A stretch of 7,617 bases of DNA from Pseudorhodobacter antarcticus (GTDB taxonomy: Bacteria > Pseudomonadota > Alphaproteobacteria > Rhodobacterales > Rhodobacteraceae), in contig CAMDHB010000161.1 of assembly GCA_945897655.1 (NCBI GenBank), positions 1-7,617 on the forward strand, in the 5' to 3' direction. A program made the translations under genes and the position numbers. Of this stretch, positions 1-6,607 are shown piece by piece. The stretch's first letter is position 1. The number at the start of each line of letters is the position of its first letter. The notes under the pieces are model-generated. The model made no database searches, had not been told where the DNA came from, and saw nothing but the letters and a program-made list of their open reading frames with translations.

Positions 1-55
1 CGTCCCCGATCAGGTCCACCTTGATCAACAGGTCCTTGCCATTCTGCACAGCCAT
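1..55 (-). CDS. GTA major tail (tube) protein g9, N-terminal fragment
   Basis: Only the first 18 codons are inside the window; the gene continues past position 1. They read MAVQNGKDLLIKVDLIGD, which closely resembles the start of the RcGTA g9 major tail protein (TP901-1 family tail tube protein) as I remember it. In that family the protein stacks into the hollow tube through which DNA leaves the head. The ATG at 55-53 is preceded by a good Shine-Dalgarno sequence, GGAGAG, about 5 nt upstream, which supports this start. It follows g8 after a 59-bp gap that shows no other gene or strong hairpin, and g9 is the expected next gene in the RcGTA order. The identification rests on a short sequence plus position, so it is good but not certain. 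Confidence 0.85.
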   Translation of the reverse strand, partial: MAVQNGKDLLIKVDLIGD

Positions 56-114
56 GTCATCTCTCCGATTTGAACCGCAGACGCTCTGGGCTGCTGGTTA
101 CGTGTTGAAAATGC

Positions 115-513
115 TCAGAAATCCACGCGGGCGCGGAAGATCAGGTCGATGCGGCGGTTCTCGCCCTCTTTCAAGCGCCGGGCGATGGCCCGCACGAAGG
201 TCAGGGCCACCAGATGGCCCTGCACCAGGGTCAGTGGTTCGCCCAGCAGCGCGTCCGAGACATGGCCCGCAATCACCTTGGCCCCCAGAAATCCGGTCTC
301 GTCGCTGATCACCGAAACCTGAAACTGGTGCTCGGCCCCTGCCCCGGTCTTGTCGCTGCGATCACTGGCCGTTTCCGGGCCCAGCAGCACGAATTTGCCC
401 TTGCCAGAACCCGGCGCCACCGCGTCAAAGATCAGCACACCATCCAAGGCGGCATACCCAATCAGTCGGGCAAAAACTGCTGACTGCAGGGCCGCTGCGG
501 CTGCATAGCTCAT
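115..513 (-). CDS. GTA tail terminator protein g8 (DUF3168 family)
   Basis: The 132-residue product begins MSYAAAAALQSAVFARLIGYAALDGV and ends in a basic, beta-rich segment (RRIDLIFRARVDF). This matches the DUF3168 family and RcGTA g8 in length and pattern. In the RcGTA particle this protein forms the ring that caps the tail tube and joins it to the head-side connector. The start is fixed by an ATGA overlap with the g7 stop codon and by a strong GAGGAGG Shine-Dalgarno sequence before the ATG, so translation of g7 and g8 is probably coupled. No catalytic motif is present or expected. The family is clear from sequence and context; the structural role is taken from RcGTA. Confidence 0.9.
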   Translation of the reverse strand: MSYAAAAALQSAVFARLIGYAALDGVLIFDAVAPGSGKGKFVLLGPETASDRSDKTGAGAEHQFQVSVISDETGFLGAKVIAGHVSDALLGEPLTLVQGHLVALTFVRAIARRLKEGENRRIDLIFRARVDF

Positions 514-848
514 TGCGGCACCTCCTCTCGTGAAAAGCAGGACAGATAGGATCCAGCCGCATCCTGTTCCGTCACCGCCAGAATGTGATAGACCCGCGTC
601 CCGTCGCGGAACCGCTGCTCGGGCACCGGGCGCTGCGGCGATCCGACAGGCGCACCCCGCACTGTGATGCGGTAAGGCACCGTCGCCAGCGTGATTTCCA
701 CGCCCGCCGGGTCCCGCCCGCTACCGGCCTTGACCTCGCCCCACAGCGTTCCAACCGTCTCCCAGGTCTGGGCAAAACCACCCGCGACATCGGCAATCTG
801 CACCGGCCGCTCCAGCACCAGCGACCGGTTGAGCAAGGGTCCCTTCAT
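510..848 (-). CDS. GTA head closure (stopper) protein g7, head-tail adaptor family
   Basis: The product is 112 residues from the chosen ATG at 848, starting MKGPLLNRSLVLERPVQ. It contains the phage head-tail joining pattern (SPP1 gp16 type): an early VLERP strand, a central W-G-E-V segment (TLWGEVKAGSGRD), and a C-terminal strand set ending YHILAVTEQD. In RcGTA the g7 protein forms the stopper ring under the adaptor ring. The frame is open 12 codons further upstream, to 884, but the ATG at 848 overlaps the g6 stop as ATGA and has a GTGGAG Shine-Dalgarno sequence in front, so the shorter form is preferred. The 3' end overlaps g8 by 4 nt in the same way, so g6, g7 and g8 form a tightly coupled block. 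Confidence 0.9.
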   Translation of the reverse strand: MKGPLLNRSLVLERPVQIADVAGGFAQTWETVGTLWGEVKAGSGRDPAGVEITLATVPYRITVRGAPVGSPQRPVPEQRFRDGTRVYHILAVTEQDAAGSYLSCFSREEVPQ

Positions 849-1444
849 GCCGAGGCTCCACCAAGAACGCGCACCGTACGCCACCGCTCGATCAGCGACT
901 GCACCGGATAGGGCAGGCCCGGCGTGGCTTCGGCAAATTCGTTGCGGTGTTCATAGTAATGACCAGCCATCAGGAACACGGCCTGTTGCAGGTCGGGCGG
1001 CACATTGGCCCAGGCCGCGCCAAACCCGGCATCAAAGACCACCTCGATCCGGCCGTCCGTTGGCACCGTCGGCAGCAGATACCCGGCCGCCGCCAGCTTC
1101 GGGCGATGATTGTCCTGGATCAGCCGATACCGCTCCGCCGCAATCACCGTAGGTTCTCCCGTCACATCAAACAGCGTCACCGACACCAGCGCGCTGACCG
1201 GGGCCACCGGCAGGGCCTGTTCGGACCCGTCGCGCCAGTCTTGCAGCGTCATCTTGAACTGTCGCGTCATCAGGACCTTGCCGATCCGCCCCTCGACGGC
1301 CGCCATCGCCGACCGAAGATAGGTTTCGATCAGCCCATCCTGCATGCCGCCATCCGAAAACCCGGTGCCCAGCCGCAAATGGTCCTTCAACCCCTGCACC
1401 GGCAGCCCAGCCCCCGAAACCGTCGTCAGTTCGGTCAACAACAT
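845..1444 (-). CDS. GTA head-tail connector (adaptor) protein g6
   Basis: The 199-residue product starts MLLTELTTVSGAGLPVQGLKDHLRLGTGF and resembles RcGTA g6, a gp6-type connector protein. In the particle it forms a ring that docks to the portal and prepares the surface for the stopper. The N-terminal part is helical (DHLRLGTGF, then YLRSAMAAVEGRIGKVL) and matches the usual start of phage gp6-like adaptors; the C-terminal part carries a second helical segment (PPDLQQAVFLMAGHYYEHRNEF), typical of the family. An in-frame ATG lies 7 codons upstream at 1465, but only the ATG at 1444 has a ribosome site (AGGA, 8 nt spacing). The gene follows an 86-bp gap after the capsid gene, so it may be tuned separately from g5. 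Confidence 0.9.
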   Translation of the reverse strand: MLLTELTTVSGAGLPVQGLKDHLRLGTGFSDGGMQDGLIETYLRSAMAAVEGRIGKVLMTRQFKMTLQDWRDGSEQALPVAPVSALVSVTLFDVTGEPTVIAAERYRLIQDNHRPKLAAAGYLLPTVPTDGRIEVVFDAGFGAAWANVPPDLQQAVFLMAGHYYEHRNEFAEATPGLPYPVQSLIERWRTVRVLGGASA

Positions 1445-1490
1445 CGCTCCGTTCCTTTCCCTCATCTTGTCTCGGGCCGTTGCCCAAAGG

Positions 1491-1516
1491 GCCCGACCCC
1501 ATGTCTGGGATCGGGC
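1491..1516 (-). terminator. Stem-loop in the g5-g6 gap, possible terminator or mRNA-stabilising hairpin
   Basis: Read on the minus strand, arms at 1516-1507 and 1500-1491 form a 10-bp stem (nine Watson-Crick pairs and one G-U) with the 6-nt loop AGACAT. It starts 14 nt after the capsid stop codon. No U-run follows, so it is not a classical intrinsic terminator; it could lower read-through into g6 or protect the 3' end of the capsid message. The 1491-1495 part of the second arm can instead pair with 1478-1473, giving a competing hairpin. Structure was judged by eye only. Confidence 0.45.
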
Positions 1517-1530
1517 GCGTTCTGTTCAGA

Positions 1531-2724
1531 TCAGGAAACAGCGACCTTCAGCAGCTTGATGGCAGCAAAGTCGGTCACATCGCCGCCCACGCGCTTGGCC
1601 GCATAGAACAGCACGTTGGGCTTGGCCGAGAACGGGTCGCGCAGGATGCGCAGGTCCGGGCGCTCGGCAATGGTGTACCCGGCGCGGAAGTCGCCAAAGG
1701 CGATGGGATAGGTGTTGGTGCCGACATCCGGCATGTCCTCGGCAATCAGCACCGGATAACCCATCAGACGCGCCGGTTCCCCCGCCTGCAGGCTGTCACC
1801 CCACATGAAGCGGCCATCGGCATCCTTCATCTTGCGCACCGCACCCGCAGTTTTGCTGTTCATCACAAAGGTGCCGTTGGCGCGGTAGTCTGCCGACAAG
1901 GCATAGACCAGATTGACGATGCAATCGCTGGCGTTGCTGGCCGCAAAATCCGCAGCAGCGCCCGTCGGGACATAACCCAGATTGCCCCAGGTCCAGGACG
2001 CATTCGCAACCTTGGTCGGCAGCAAAATGCCCTTGGGCTGGTCAGTGCCCGTGCCGTTGACAAAAGCCGCGGCCTCGGCGCGGATGAACCGCGTCGCGAT
2101 CTTGCCCGCCAGCCAACCTTCCACGTCAAAGGCACTGTCATCCAGCAGGCGCTGCGATGCCTTGGGCATGGCCGACAATTCATGCAGCGCAATCGAGATG
2201 CGCTCGATGGTCGGGGTCGCCGTCTCGGTCGTCGCAGCCGCTTCCGTCGCCCAGCCCGAGCCCACTTCGCTGCGGTCAATCAGCACGTCAAACGAGGTTG
2301 CCTCGATCTGCACCACATTGGCCACCGACCGCAGCGACGAGGTCGACACCAGCATCGAACGGATGCTGTCCGCCGTCTGCGGGTCCACCAGATAGCCGCC
2401 ATCGGCATTGACGGCCGTCGACATCGCCTTGCCTTCCAGAACCAGGCCGCGCAGACCGTCATCATCGCCGGTGCGGACATAGGCGGCAAAGGCTTTCTTG
2501 TGGGGGACGTCCAGTTCGGCATGGGCCGAAAGGGCGGGGCGGGCATAGGTCATCGTCTTGCGATCCAGCATGGTCAAACGCTCTTCCTGTTGTTGCAATG
2601 ATTTCTTCACGTCGCCTTGAAAGTCTTTGAAGGCGTTCACAAATCCGGCCATAGCGGATTTCACTTCCGCACCCGGATGGGCCAAAGGCATATCTTCCCC
2701 GGCCCGAGCCTTAGTCTCGGTCAT
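1531..2724 (-). CDS. GTA major capsid protein g5 (HK97 fold)
   Basis: The 397-residue product is the shell protein of the GTA head. Residues 1-99 form a charged, partly coiled-coil scaffold-like region (VNAFKDFQGDVKKSLQQQEERL and onward), and the mature HK97-fold domain starts near AMSTAVNADGGYLVDPQTAD. By analogy with RcGTA the g4 protease should cut between K99 and A100. Later family motifs are visible, including the SDCIVNLVYALSADYR helix and a C-terminal DFRAGYTIAERPDLRILRD segment common to phage capsids of this type. Length fits RcGTA g5. The ATG at 2724 has a GAGGA Shine-Dalgarno sequence with about 8 nt spacing. It follows g4 by 33 bp and is followed by a hairpin-bearing gap. Confidence 0.96.
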   Translation of the reverse strand: MTETKARAGEDMPLAHPGAEVKSAMAGFVNAFKDFQGDVKKSLQQQEERLTMLDRKTMTYARPALSAHAELDVPHKKAFAAYVRTGDDDGLRGLVLEGKAMSTAVNADGGYLVDPQTADSIRSMLVSTSSLRSVANVVQIEATSFDVLIDRSEVGSGWATEAAATTETATPTIERISIALHELSAMPKASQRLLDDSAFDVEGWLAGKIATRFIRAEAAAFVNGTGTDQPKGILLPTKVANASWTWGNLGYVPTGAAADFAASNASDCIVNLVYALSADYRANGTFVMNSKTAGAVRKMKDADGRFMWGDSLQAGEPARLMGYPVLIAEDMPDVGTNTYPIAFGDFRAGYTIAERPDLRILRDPFSAKPNVLFYAAKRVGGDVTDFAAIKLLKVAVS

Positions 2725-2757
2725 ATCGTTTTCCTCAGGTTGGTCGTGAAAGGCCGC

Positions 2758-3318
2758 TTAACGCCCGGCCAAAGACAGGGCGGCGTCGTCAAAGATCGCC
2801 GCCAACTCGCGCCAGATATCGGCATCGGGCGTGTCGCCCTTGGCCGAAACCCGCGCCTCGGGAAGCATCGGGAAGGTGACCAAAGACACCTCCCAAAGCT
2901 CCAGCTCCGACAACAGGCGCTGCCCCTTGCCATCGCGTTCCGCCTTGACGGTCCGGTACCCGATCGACAAACCGTCAATCGCCCCCGCCGTCAGCAATGC
3001 CGCCGCCTCGCGGCCCTTCTCCACCTCGGTCAGGATACGGCCCTTGACATACAGCCCCACCCCATCCTCGCGCACTTCGTCCCAGATGCCGATGGGCTGC
3101 GCCGGATCATGCTGCCACAGCATCTTGACCGCCCGCCCCGAACCGGCCAGCCGCGCCAGACTGGCGCCATAAGCCCCCTTCTGCACCACATCGCCGCCCT
3201 GATCCTTGATGCCGAACAGGCTGGCATAGCCCGCCACCACCGTGCCATCCACCACGGTCAACCCCTTGTCAGGCTGGTGATATTTGCGCTCCGGCGCGCC
3301 TTCCATCTTCCAGTGCAT
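2758..3318 (-). CDS. GTA prohead (capsid maturation) protease g4, HK97 family
   Basis: This 186-residue serine protease of the HK97 prohead protease family (peptidase family U35) should trim the g5 N-terminal region during head assembly. Family motifs are present: GYASLFGIKDQGGDVVQKGAY near the start, the candidate catalytic His in LWQHD (H70), the Ser in DGLSIGY (S118), and the conserved Glu in ELWEVSLVTFPM (E143), numbered from the chosen start. I chose the ATG at 3318 because GAGGA lies about 7 nt upstream. A GTG at 3330 would add four residues and overlap the g3.5 stop as GTGA, but it lacks its own ribosome site, so it is the less likely start. The gene is intact and sits just before its substrate, as in other HK97-type clusters. 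Confidence 0.94.
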   Translation of the reverse strand: MHWKMEGAPERKYHQPDKGLTVVDGTVVAGYASLFGIKDQGGDVVQKGAYGASLARLAGSGRAVKMLWQHDPAQPIGIWDEVREDGVGLYVKGRILTEVEKGREAAALLTAGAIDGLSIGYRTVKAERDGKGQRLLSELELWEVSLVTFPMLPEARVSAKGDTPDADIWRELAAIFDDAALSLAGR

Positions 3319-3326
3319 GCCCGTCC

Positions 3327-3572
3327 TCACTTAGTTGCTGCCATGATGATTGACTCGGCCATCTGCGACAGCAAAAATGCCGCAACTCCGAACACCCCCA
3401 GCCAGATGCGCTTTTCCAACCGCTCCAGCACGGAATCGATCTGCGCCAACCGAAAATCCAGCGCCGCCCAACGCTCTTCGGCCACACGCTCATTCGCCTC
3501 GATCCGCGCTGCGGCAGGATCGAAACTGTCCAACAGGTAACGTGACCCCTCAGGCGTCCGCCGCGCGGTCAT
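3327..3572 (-). CDS. GTA protein g3.5, small protein with C-terminal hydrophobic segment
   Basis: The 81-residue product has a basic N-terminus (MTARRTPEGSRYLLDSF), a long charged helix at about residues 19-55 with coiled-coil character, and a hydrophobic stretch at about 57-78 (WLGVFGVAAFLLSQ) that could cross a membrane. Position and features match the small gene between portal and protease in RcGTA, known as g3.5 and described as having a role in head formation. Its biochemical function is not established. The ATG overlaps the portal stop codon as ATGA and has AGAGGGGG just upstream, so translation is probably coupled to g3. Part of that ribosome site can pair with the preceding CCCC in a 5-bp GC stem, which would strengthen the coupling. 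Confidence 0.85.
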   Translation of the reverse strand: MTARRTPEGSRYLLDSFDPAAARIEANERVAEERWAALDFRLAQIDSVLERLEKRIWLGVFGVAAFLLSQMAESIIMAATK

Positions 3573-4759
3573 GCCCCCTCTGTCAGGGGCGGCAGCCCCA
3601 GCAGAACCCGCTTTTCATTGGTCGTCAGGAAATCCGCCGCCCCAACCCGCGCCCATTGCTGATCGCGTTCCGCCGCCAGCGCGGGCACCTGGTCCAGATC
3701 GGGCCGCAACTCAACAGCCTCCCCCGTGAACTTCGACAACCATGTCGAAATCCCCGCCGTCACCCGCGTCGCCAAGGGCAGCACCGTCAGCCGGAAAAAC
3801 GCCCGGTTCGCCTCCTGATAATTGGCATAGGTGGCATCCCCCGGGATCCCGATCAGCATGGGCGGCACGCCGTAAGCAATCGCAATCCCCCGCGCCGCCG
3901 CCATCTTGGTCTCGTGAAACTCCATATCGGAAGGCGAAAAGCCCATCGGCTTCCAATCGAGCCCACCTTCCAGCAACATGGGCCGCCCCGCGTTGCGTGC
4001 GCCCTGATGATGCGCCTCCATCTCACTCACCAGCCGGTCATACTGATCCGCGGTCAGCGTGCCCTGCCCGTCCACGCCCTTATAGACCATCGCCCCCGAA
4101 GGCCGCGCCGCATTGTCCAACAGCGCCTTGCTCCAGGCCGAAGCCGCGCCATGCACATCCACCGCCACCGCCGCCGACTGCATCGGCGACAGCCCGTAAT
4201 GGTCATCCTGCGGATGGAACGACTTCAGATGACAGATCGGATTATACGCCTCGGTCACCGCAAACCGGTGCGTCCGCCCCCCCACGACATAGTCATAGGC
4301 GACAGGCCAGCCATCCGCCCCCGGCACCACGTTCATCCGGTCCGACCGCAACACATGCAATTCCCCCGGCAGCGCCTGTGCCCCAGGCACCGCCTCGACA
4401 TAGGCATTGCCGGTCAGCAGCAGGTTGCCATAAATCGCCTCAAACAACTCTGCCCGCCCCTGCGCCCCATTCGGTTGCGCCAACAGTTCCAACAGCGGAT
4501 GCCGGTCATACCGCGCCTCAGCGTCCTGCAGGATCAACGGCAAAGCCGCCGCCGCCTCGGCAATCATCTTGACCGACCGAAACCCGATAGGATTGCCCAA
4601 GAACCCGGTTTTGGTCAGACTGGTCGCATCCCGCGGGCTCCACGCCACCCGCCCCGATGACCCCCAGGCCACCACCCGGCCCGTGGCCGACGCCTTCTTC
4701 TCCACGCCCGCCACCGGCGGCCCCGCCTCTGGCGCACGCCTCAGAAAATCAAAGACCAT
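3569..4759 (-). CDS. GTA portal protein g3 (HK97-type)
   Basis: The 396-residue product forms the dodecameric ring at one vertex of the head through which DNA enters and leaves. HK97-type portal signatures are visible: TKTGFLGNPIGFRS (about residues 49-62), the LLLTGNAYVE segment (about 113-122), HYGLSPM (about 187-193), and YANYQEANRAFF (about 311-322), a hallmark of this family. The frame is open to an ATG at 4864, but the extra 35 residues (glycine- and arginine-rich) do not look like a portal N-terminus. The ATG at 4759, giving MVFDFLRRAPEAG, has an AGGAG ribosome site at 7 nt and gives the usual family length. The gene ends in an ATGA overlap with g3.5. Confidence 0.95.
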   Translation of the reverse strand: MVFDFLRRAPEAGPPVAGVEKKASATGRVVAWGSSGRVAWSPRDATSLTKTGFLGNPIGFRSVKMIAEAAAALPLILQDAEARYDRHPLLELLAQPNGAQGRAELFEAIYGNLLLTGNAYVEAVPGAQALPGELHVLRSDRMNVVPGADGWPVAYDYVVGGRTHRFAVTEAYNPICHLKSFHPQDDHYGLSPMQSAAVAVDVHGAASAWSKALLDNAARPSGAMVYKGVDGQGTLTADQYDRLVSEMEAHHQGARNAGRPMLLEGGLDWKPMGFSPSDMEFHETKMAAARGIAIAYGVPPMLIGIPGDATYANYQEANRAFFRLTVLPLATRVTAGISTWLSKFTGEAVELRPDLDQVPALAAERDQQWARVGAADFLTTNEKRVLLGLPPLTEGA

Positions 4760-4869
4760 AGGCCTACTCCTGTTGCCTCGGGCATAGCCCATCCAACCGC
4801 TGCCCATCAGGACCGCAGCACGAAATCCGCAGGCCAGACCCCTCGGCCCGCCCTTGCCCTTCATTCCGG

Positions 4870-4890
4870 TAAAAATACTCCCGCCGGAGG
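4870..4890 (-). terminator. Short GC hairpin with U-run between g2 and g3, repeat-like
   Basis: On the minus strand CTCC (4889-4886), loop, GGAG (4881-4878), then TATTTTT forms a short 4-bp hairpin with a run of five T at 4875-4871. It lies in the 157-bp gap between the terminase stop and the portal start. It could act as a weak intrinsic terminator inside the cluster. The wording CCTCCGGCGGGAGTATTTTT followed shortly by GAATGAAG resembles a motif I recall as being dispersed in many intergenic regions of Rhodobacterales genomes; that recollection cannot be tested here. The rest of the gap contains no convincing gene. Confidence 0.5.
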
Positions 4891-4916
4891 CTTCTGTGCC
4901 GCCCCCAGCGCCGCCC

Positions 4917-6260
4917 TCACAAAGTGCGCATCTGAGGCCGCCGGTACTTCTCCGACGGCTCCACCACCAGATCGGTCACACCCCAAACCAGCGCGTCCAC
5001 CCGGTCCGGACTGCCCTTGCCCATGTAGCCGCCCTGCGTCATCTGGCACATCTGCTCTTCCAGTTTCCTTAGGCCCGGGACATGCGCCACCCGGCCCTGC
5101 TCGTACAAGGCCGCCACCGGCTCCGCCCGCACCATCTTGCCCCGCGACGCGCGCACCCCGCGATAGGCGACCAAGGGGTCAATCTGCCGGATCATTCGTT
5201 CTACCAGATCGCCGCCCTGGTTGACCTCCGCCACCAGCCGGTCCGCCTTGTGCCGGTCCATCGCCGCAATCGCCGCCCGTGCCCAGACATCGGGGCTGGC
5301 CCCGGTCACGGAACAATCCTCCAAGACCACCACCCGCCAATCCTGCGGCGGCCCCTCGGTAAAGGCCCCCACCACGACAATCCCGCATTCATCACTGCCC
5401 TTGTGGCCCGTGACCGGCGGGTCCACCGCCACCACGATCCGGCTCAGATGCGGCACCTCCGCAACCCGCAGCCCGTCCAGCTGCGCCCCAGTCCACATCG
5501 CCCCTTCGACCGCCTCCAGCAGCACCCCCTCCAGCTCCTGCTGGCCTTGGGCAGTCCCGGCATAGCGCGCCTCAACCTCCTCCAGGAAGGAGGCCGCCAG
5601 ATAAGCCCGGTTCGCCGCCGTCGGCGCGTGAGTCTTCACGGTTGAGGGGTTCTTCAACACCGCCTTCAACACGCCCACATTCTGCGGCGTGGTCGTGACC
5701 ACCTGCCGCGGATTGTCGCCCAACCGCAGCGCGAACTGCAACTGGTCCCAGGTCTCCTGCCCCTTCTTCCACTTGGCCAACTCGTCAACCCAGGCGGCGT
5801 CAAACTGCGGCCCCCGCAAACTGTCCGGATCATGCGCCGAAAACACCTGCGCCACCGCGCCATTCGGCCAAACCAACTGCTTGCGTCCCGCCTGCCATTC
5901 CGGGCGGCGGTCGGGCGGCGAACAGGCCAAGATCCCGCTCTCGCCAAAGATCATCACCTCACGGACCTGATCGACCGTCTCACCGACCAGCGCCACCCGC
6001 CGCGCCTCACCCGCATCGCCGGGCAGCGCGCCTTCAACCTGCGCCCGCACCCATTCCGCCCCGGCCCGCGTCTTGCCCGCGCCGCGCCCCCCCATGATGA
6101 CCCAGGTTTTCCAGGCCCCTTCCGGCGGCAACTGATGCGGCAGCGCCCAGAACTCGAACATCCAAGGCAGCGACAACAGCGCGTTGTCGCTCAAGCCCCC
6201 CAGAAACTCGTCAACCTCGCTCTGCGTCGCGGAGGCGAGCCAGCCTGCGCCCGATTTCAT
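4917..6260 (-). CDS. GTA terminase large subunit g2 (packaging ATPase-nuclease)
   Basis: The 447-residue motor protein pumps DNA into the head and cuts it when full. The ATPase domain shows a Walker A motif MGGRGAGKTRAGAEW (about residues 56-70), a Walker B FDAAWVDE (D159, E160), and the coupling motif TTTP (about 189-192). The RNase H-like nuclease domain shows the expected acidic residues in VAVDPPVTGHKGSDECG (D280), LVAEVNQGGD (E345), and SPDRVDALVWG (D419 or D422). The start is uncertain. The ATG at 6260 gives an N-terminus of family type (GWLASATQSEVDEFL) and a 50-nt overlap with g1 but has no clear ribosome site. An ATG at 6332 has GGGGAA upstream but would overlap g1 by 122 nt. I prefer 6260 with translation coupled to g1. 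Confidence 0.95.
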   Translation of the reverse strand: MKSGAGWLASATQSEVDEFLGGLSDNALLSLPWMFEFWALPHQLPPEGAWKTWVIMGGRGAGKTRAGAEWVRAQVEGALPGDAGEARRVALVGETVDQVREVMIFGESGILACSPPDRRPEWQAGRKQLVWPNGAVAQVFSAHDPDSLRGPQFDAAWVDELAKWKKGQETWDQLQFALRLGDNPRQVVTTTPQNVGVLKAVLKNPSTVKTHAPTAANRAYLAASFLEEVEARYAGTAQGQQELEGVLLEAVEGAMWTGAQLDGLRVAEVPHLSRIVVAVDPPVTGHKGSDECGIVVVGAFTEGPPQDWRVVVLEDCSVTGASPDVWARAAIAAMDRHKADRLVAEVNQGGDLVERMIRQIDPLVAYRGVRASRGKMVRAEPVAALYEQGRVAHVPGLRKLEEQMCQMTQGGYMGKGSPDRVDALVWGVTDLVVEPSEKYRRPQMRTL

Positions 6261-6534
6261 CCCGCGCGGCGTGAAAGTCGAGGCTGGTGGCTCCGACAGT
6301 CCCGGTGACCTGCTTGCAGAGTTTTTCAACATCGCGTTTCCCCAAAACCACAACCTCCAGCGCCCGGTGCAGTCCTTTGACCGCATCGGGCGTGGCCTTC
6401 GCTTCCTGAAACTTTCCGGCCTTGATCCGGTCGATCAACCGCGCCAACTCTTCAGCGGCATCAACCAGCGCCGCTTCCGTCGTTGCCAGAACATTGACCG
6501 GTTCTTTTTCTCCGGCGGAGAAATTGATGCTCAT
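6211..6534 (-). CDS. GTA terminase small subunit g1
   Basis: The 107-residue product, MSINFSAGEKEPVNVLATTEAALVDAAEEL onward, is almost wholly helical and charged, and sits directly before the large terminase as RcGTA g1 does. RcGTA g1 has been shown experimentally to be a small terminase that lacks the usual DNA-binding domain, which suits non-specific packaging of host DNA; no helix-turn-helix is evident here either. The start is not certain: the ATG at 6534 gives the best N-terminus, but the best ribosome site (AAGGA, 6556-6552) is spaced 8 nt from an in-frame TTG at 6543, which would add three residues. A GTG at 6594 would add 20 residues and lies inside the upstream terminator stem, so it is unlikely. 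It is the first gene of the cluster. Confidence 0.88.
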   Translation of the reverse strand: MSINFSAGEKEPVNVLATTEAALVDAAEELARLIDRIKAGKFQEAKATPDAVKGLHRALEVVVLGKRDVEKLCKQVTGTVGATSLDFHAARDEIGRRLARLRDAERG

Positions 6535-6573
6535 CCCGCCCAACCCGCCTTTCCTTGGTCGCCTTCGGAAATG

Positions 6574-6607
6574 AAAAAGCGGCCCCGGGGTCACCCCCGT
6601 GCCGCTT
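6574..6607 (-). terminator. Rho-independent terminator in the leader before g1
   Basis: On the minus strand AAGCGGC (6607-6601) pairs perfectly with GCCGCTT (6583-6577). Inside, after two mismatches flanking one pair, GGGG/CCCC pairing (6597-6594 with 6590-6587) closes on the 3-nt loop TGA. The stem runs directly into TTTTT (6578-6574). This is the clearest intrinsic terminator in the window. It lies only about 20 nt after the predicted transcription start and 39 nt before the g1 ATG, so it should stop transcripts before the cluster unless they are made resistant. It could alternatively serve only as a barrier against read-through from mltG. Confidence 0.8.

Noticed and set aside
1480..2601. 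A 373-codon open frame on the plus strand opposite the capsid gene
   Set aside because: It is an antisense shadow of g5 in GC-rich DNA. Its product is rich in Arg, His and Gly with no family resemblance, and the minus strand encodes a clear HK97-type capsid.
3742..4572. A 276-codon plus-strand frame rich in Pro, Ser and Ala
   Set aside because: It overlaps the portal gene antisense in another frame, has strongly biased low-complexity composition, and has no ribosome site or neighbour on that strand.
3350..4660. A 436-codon open frame on the plus strand opposite the portal gene
   Set aside because: The Arg/Pro/His-rich product is typical of the reverse complement of a high-GC coding region; portal motifs on the other strand are unmistakable.
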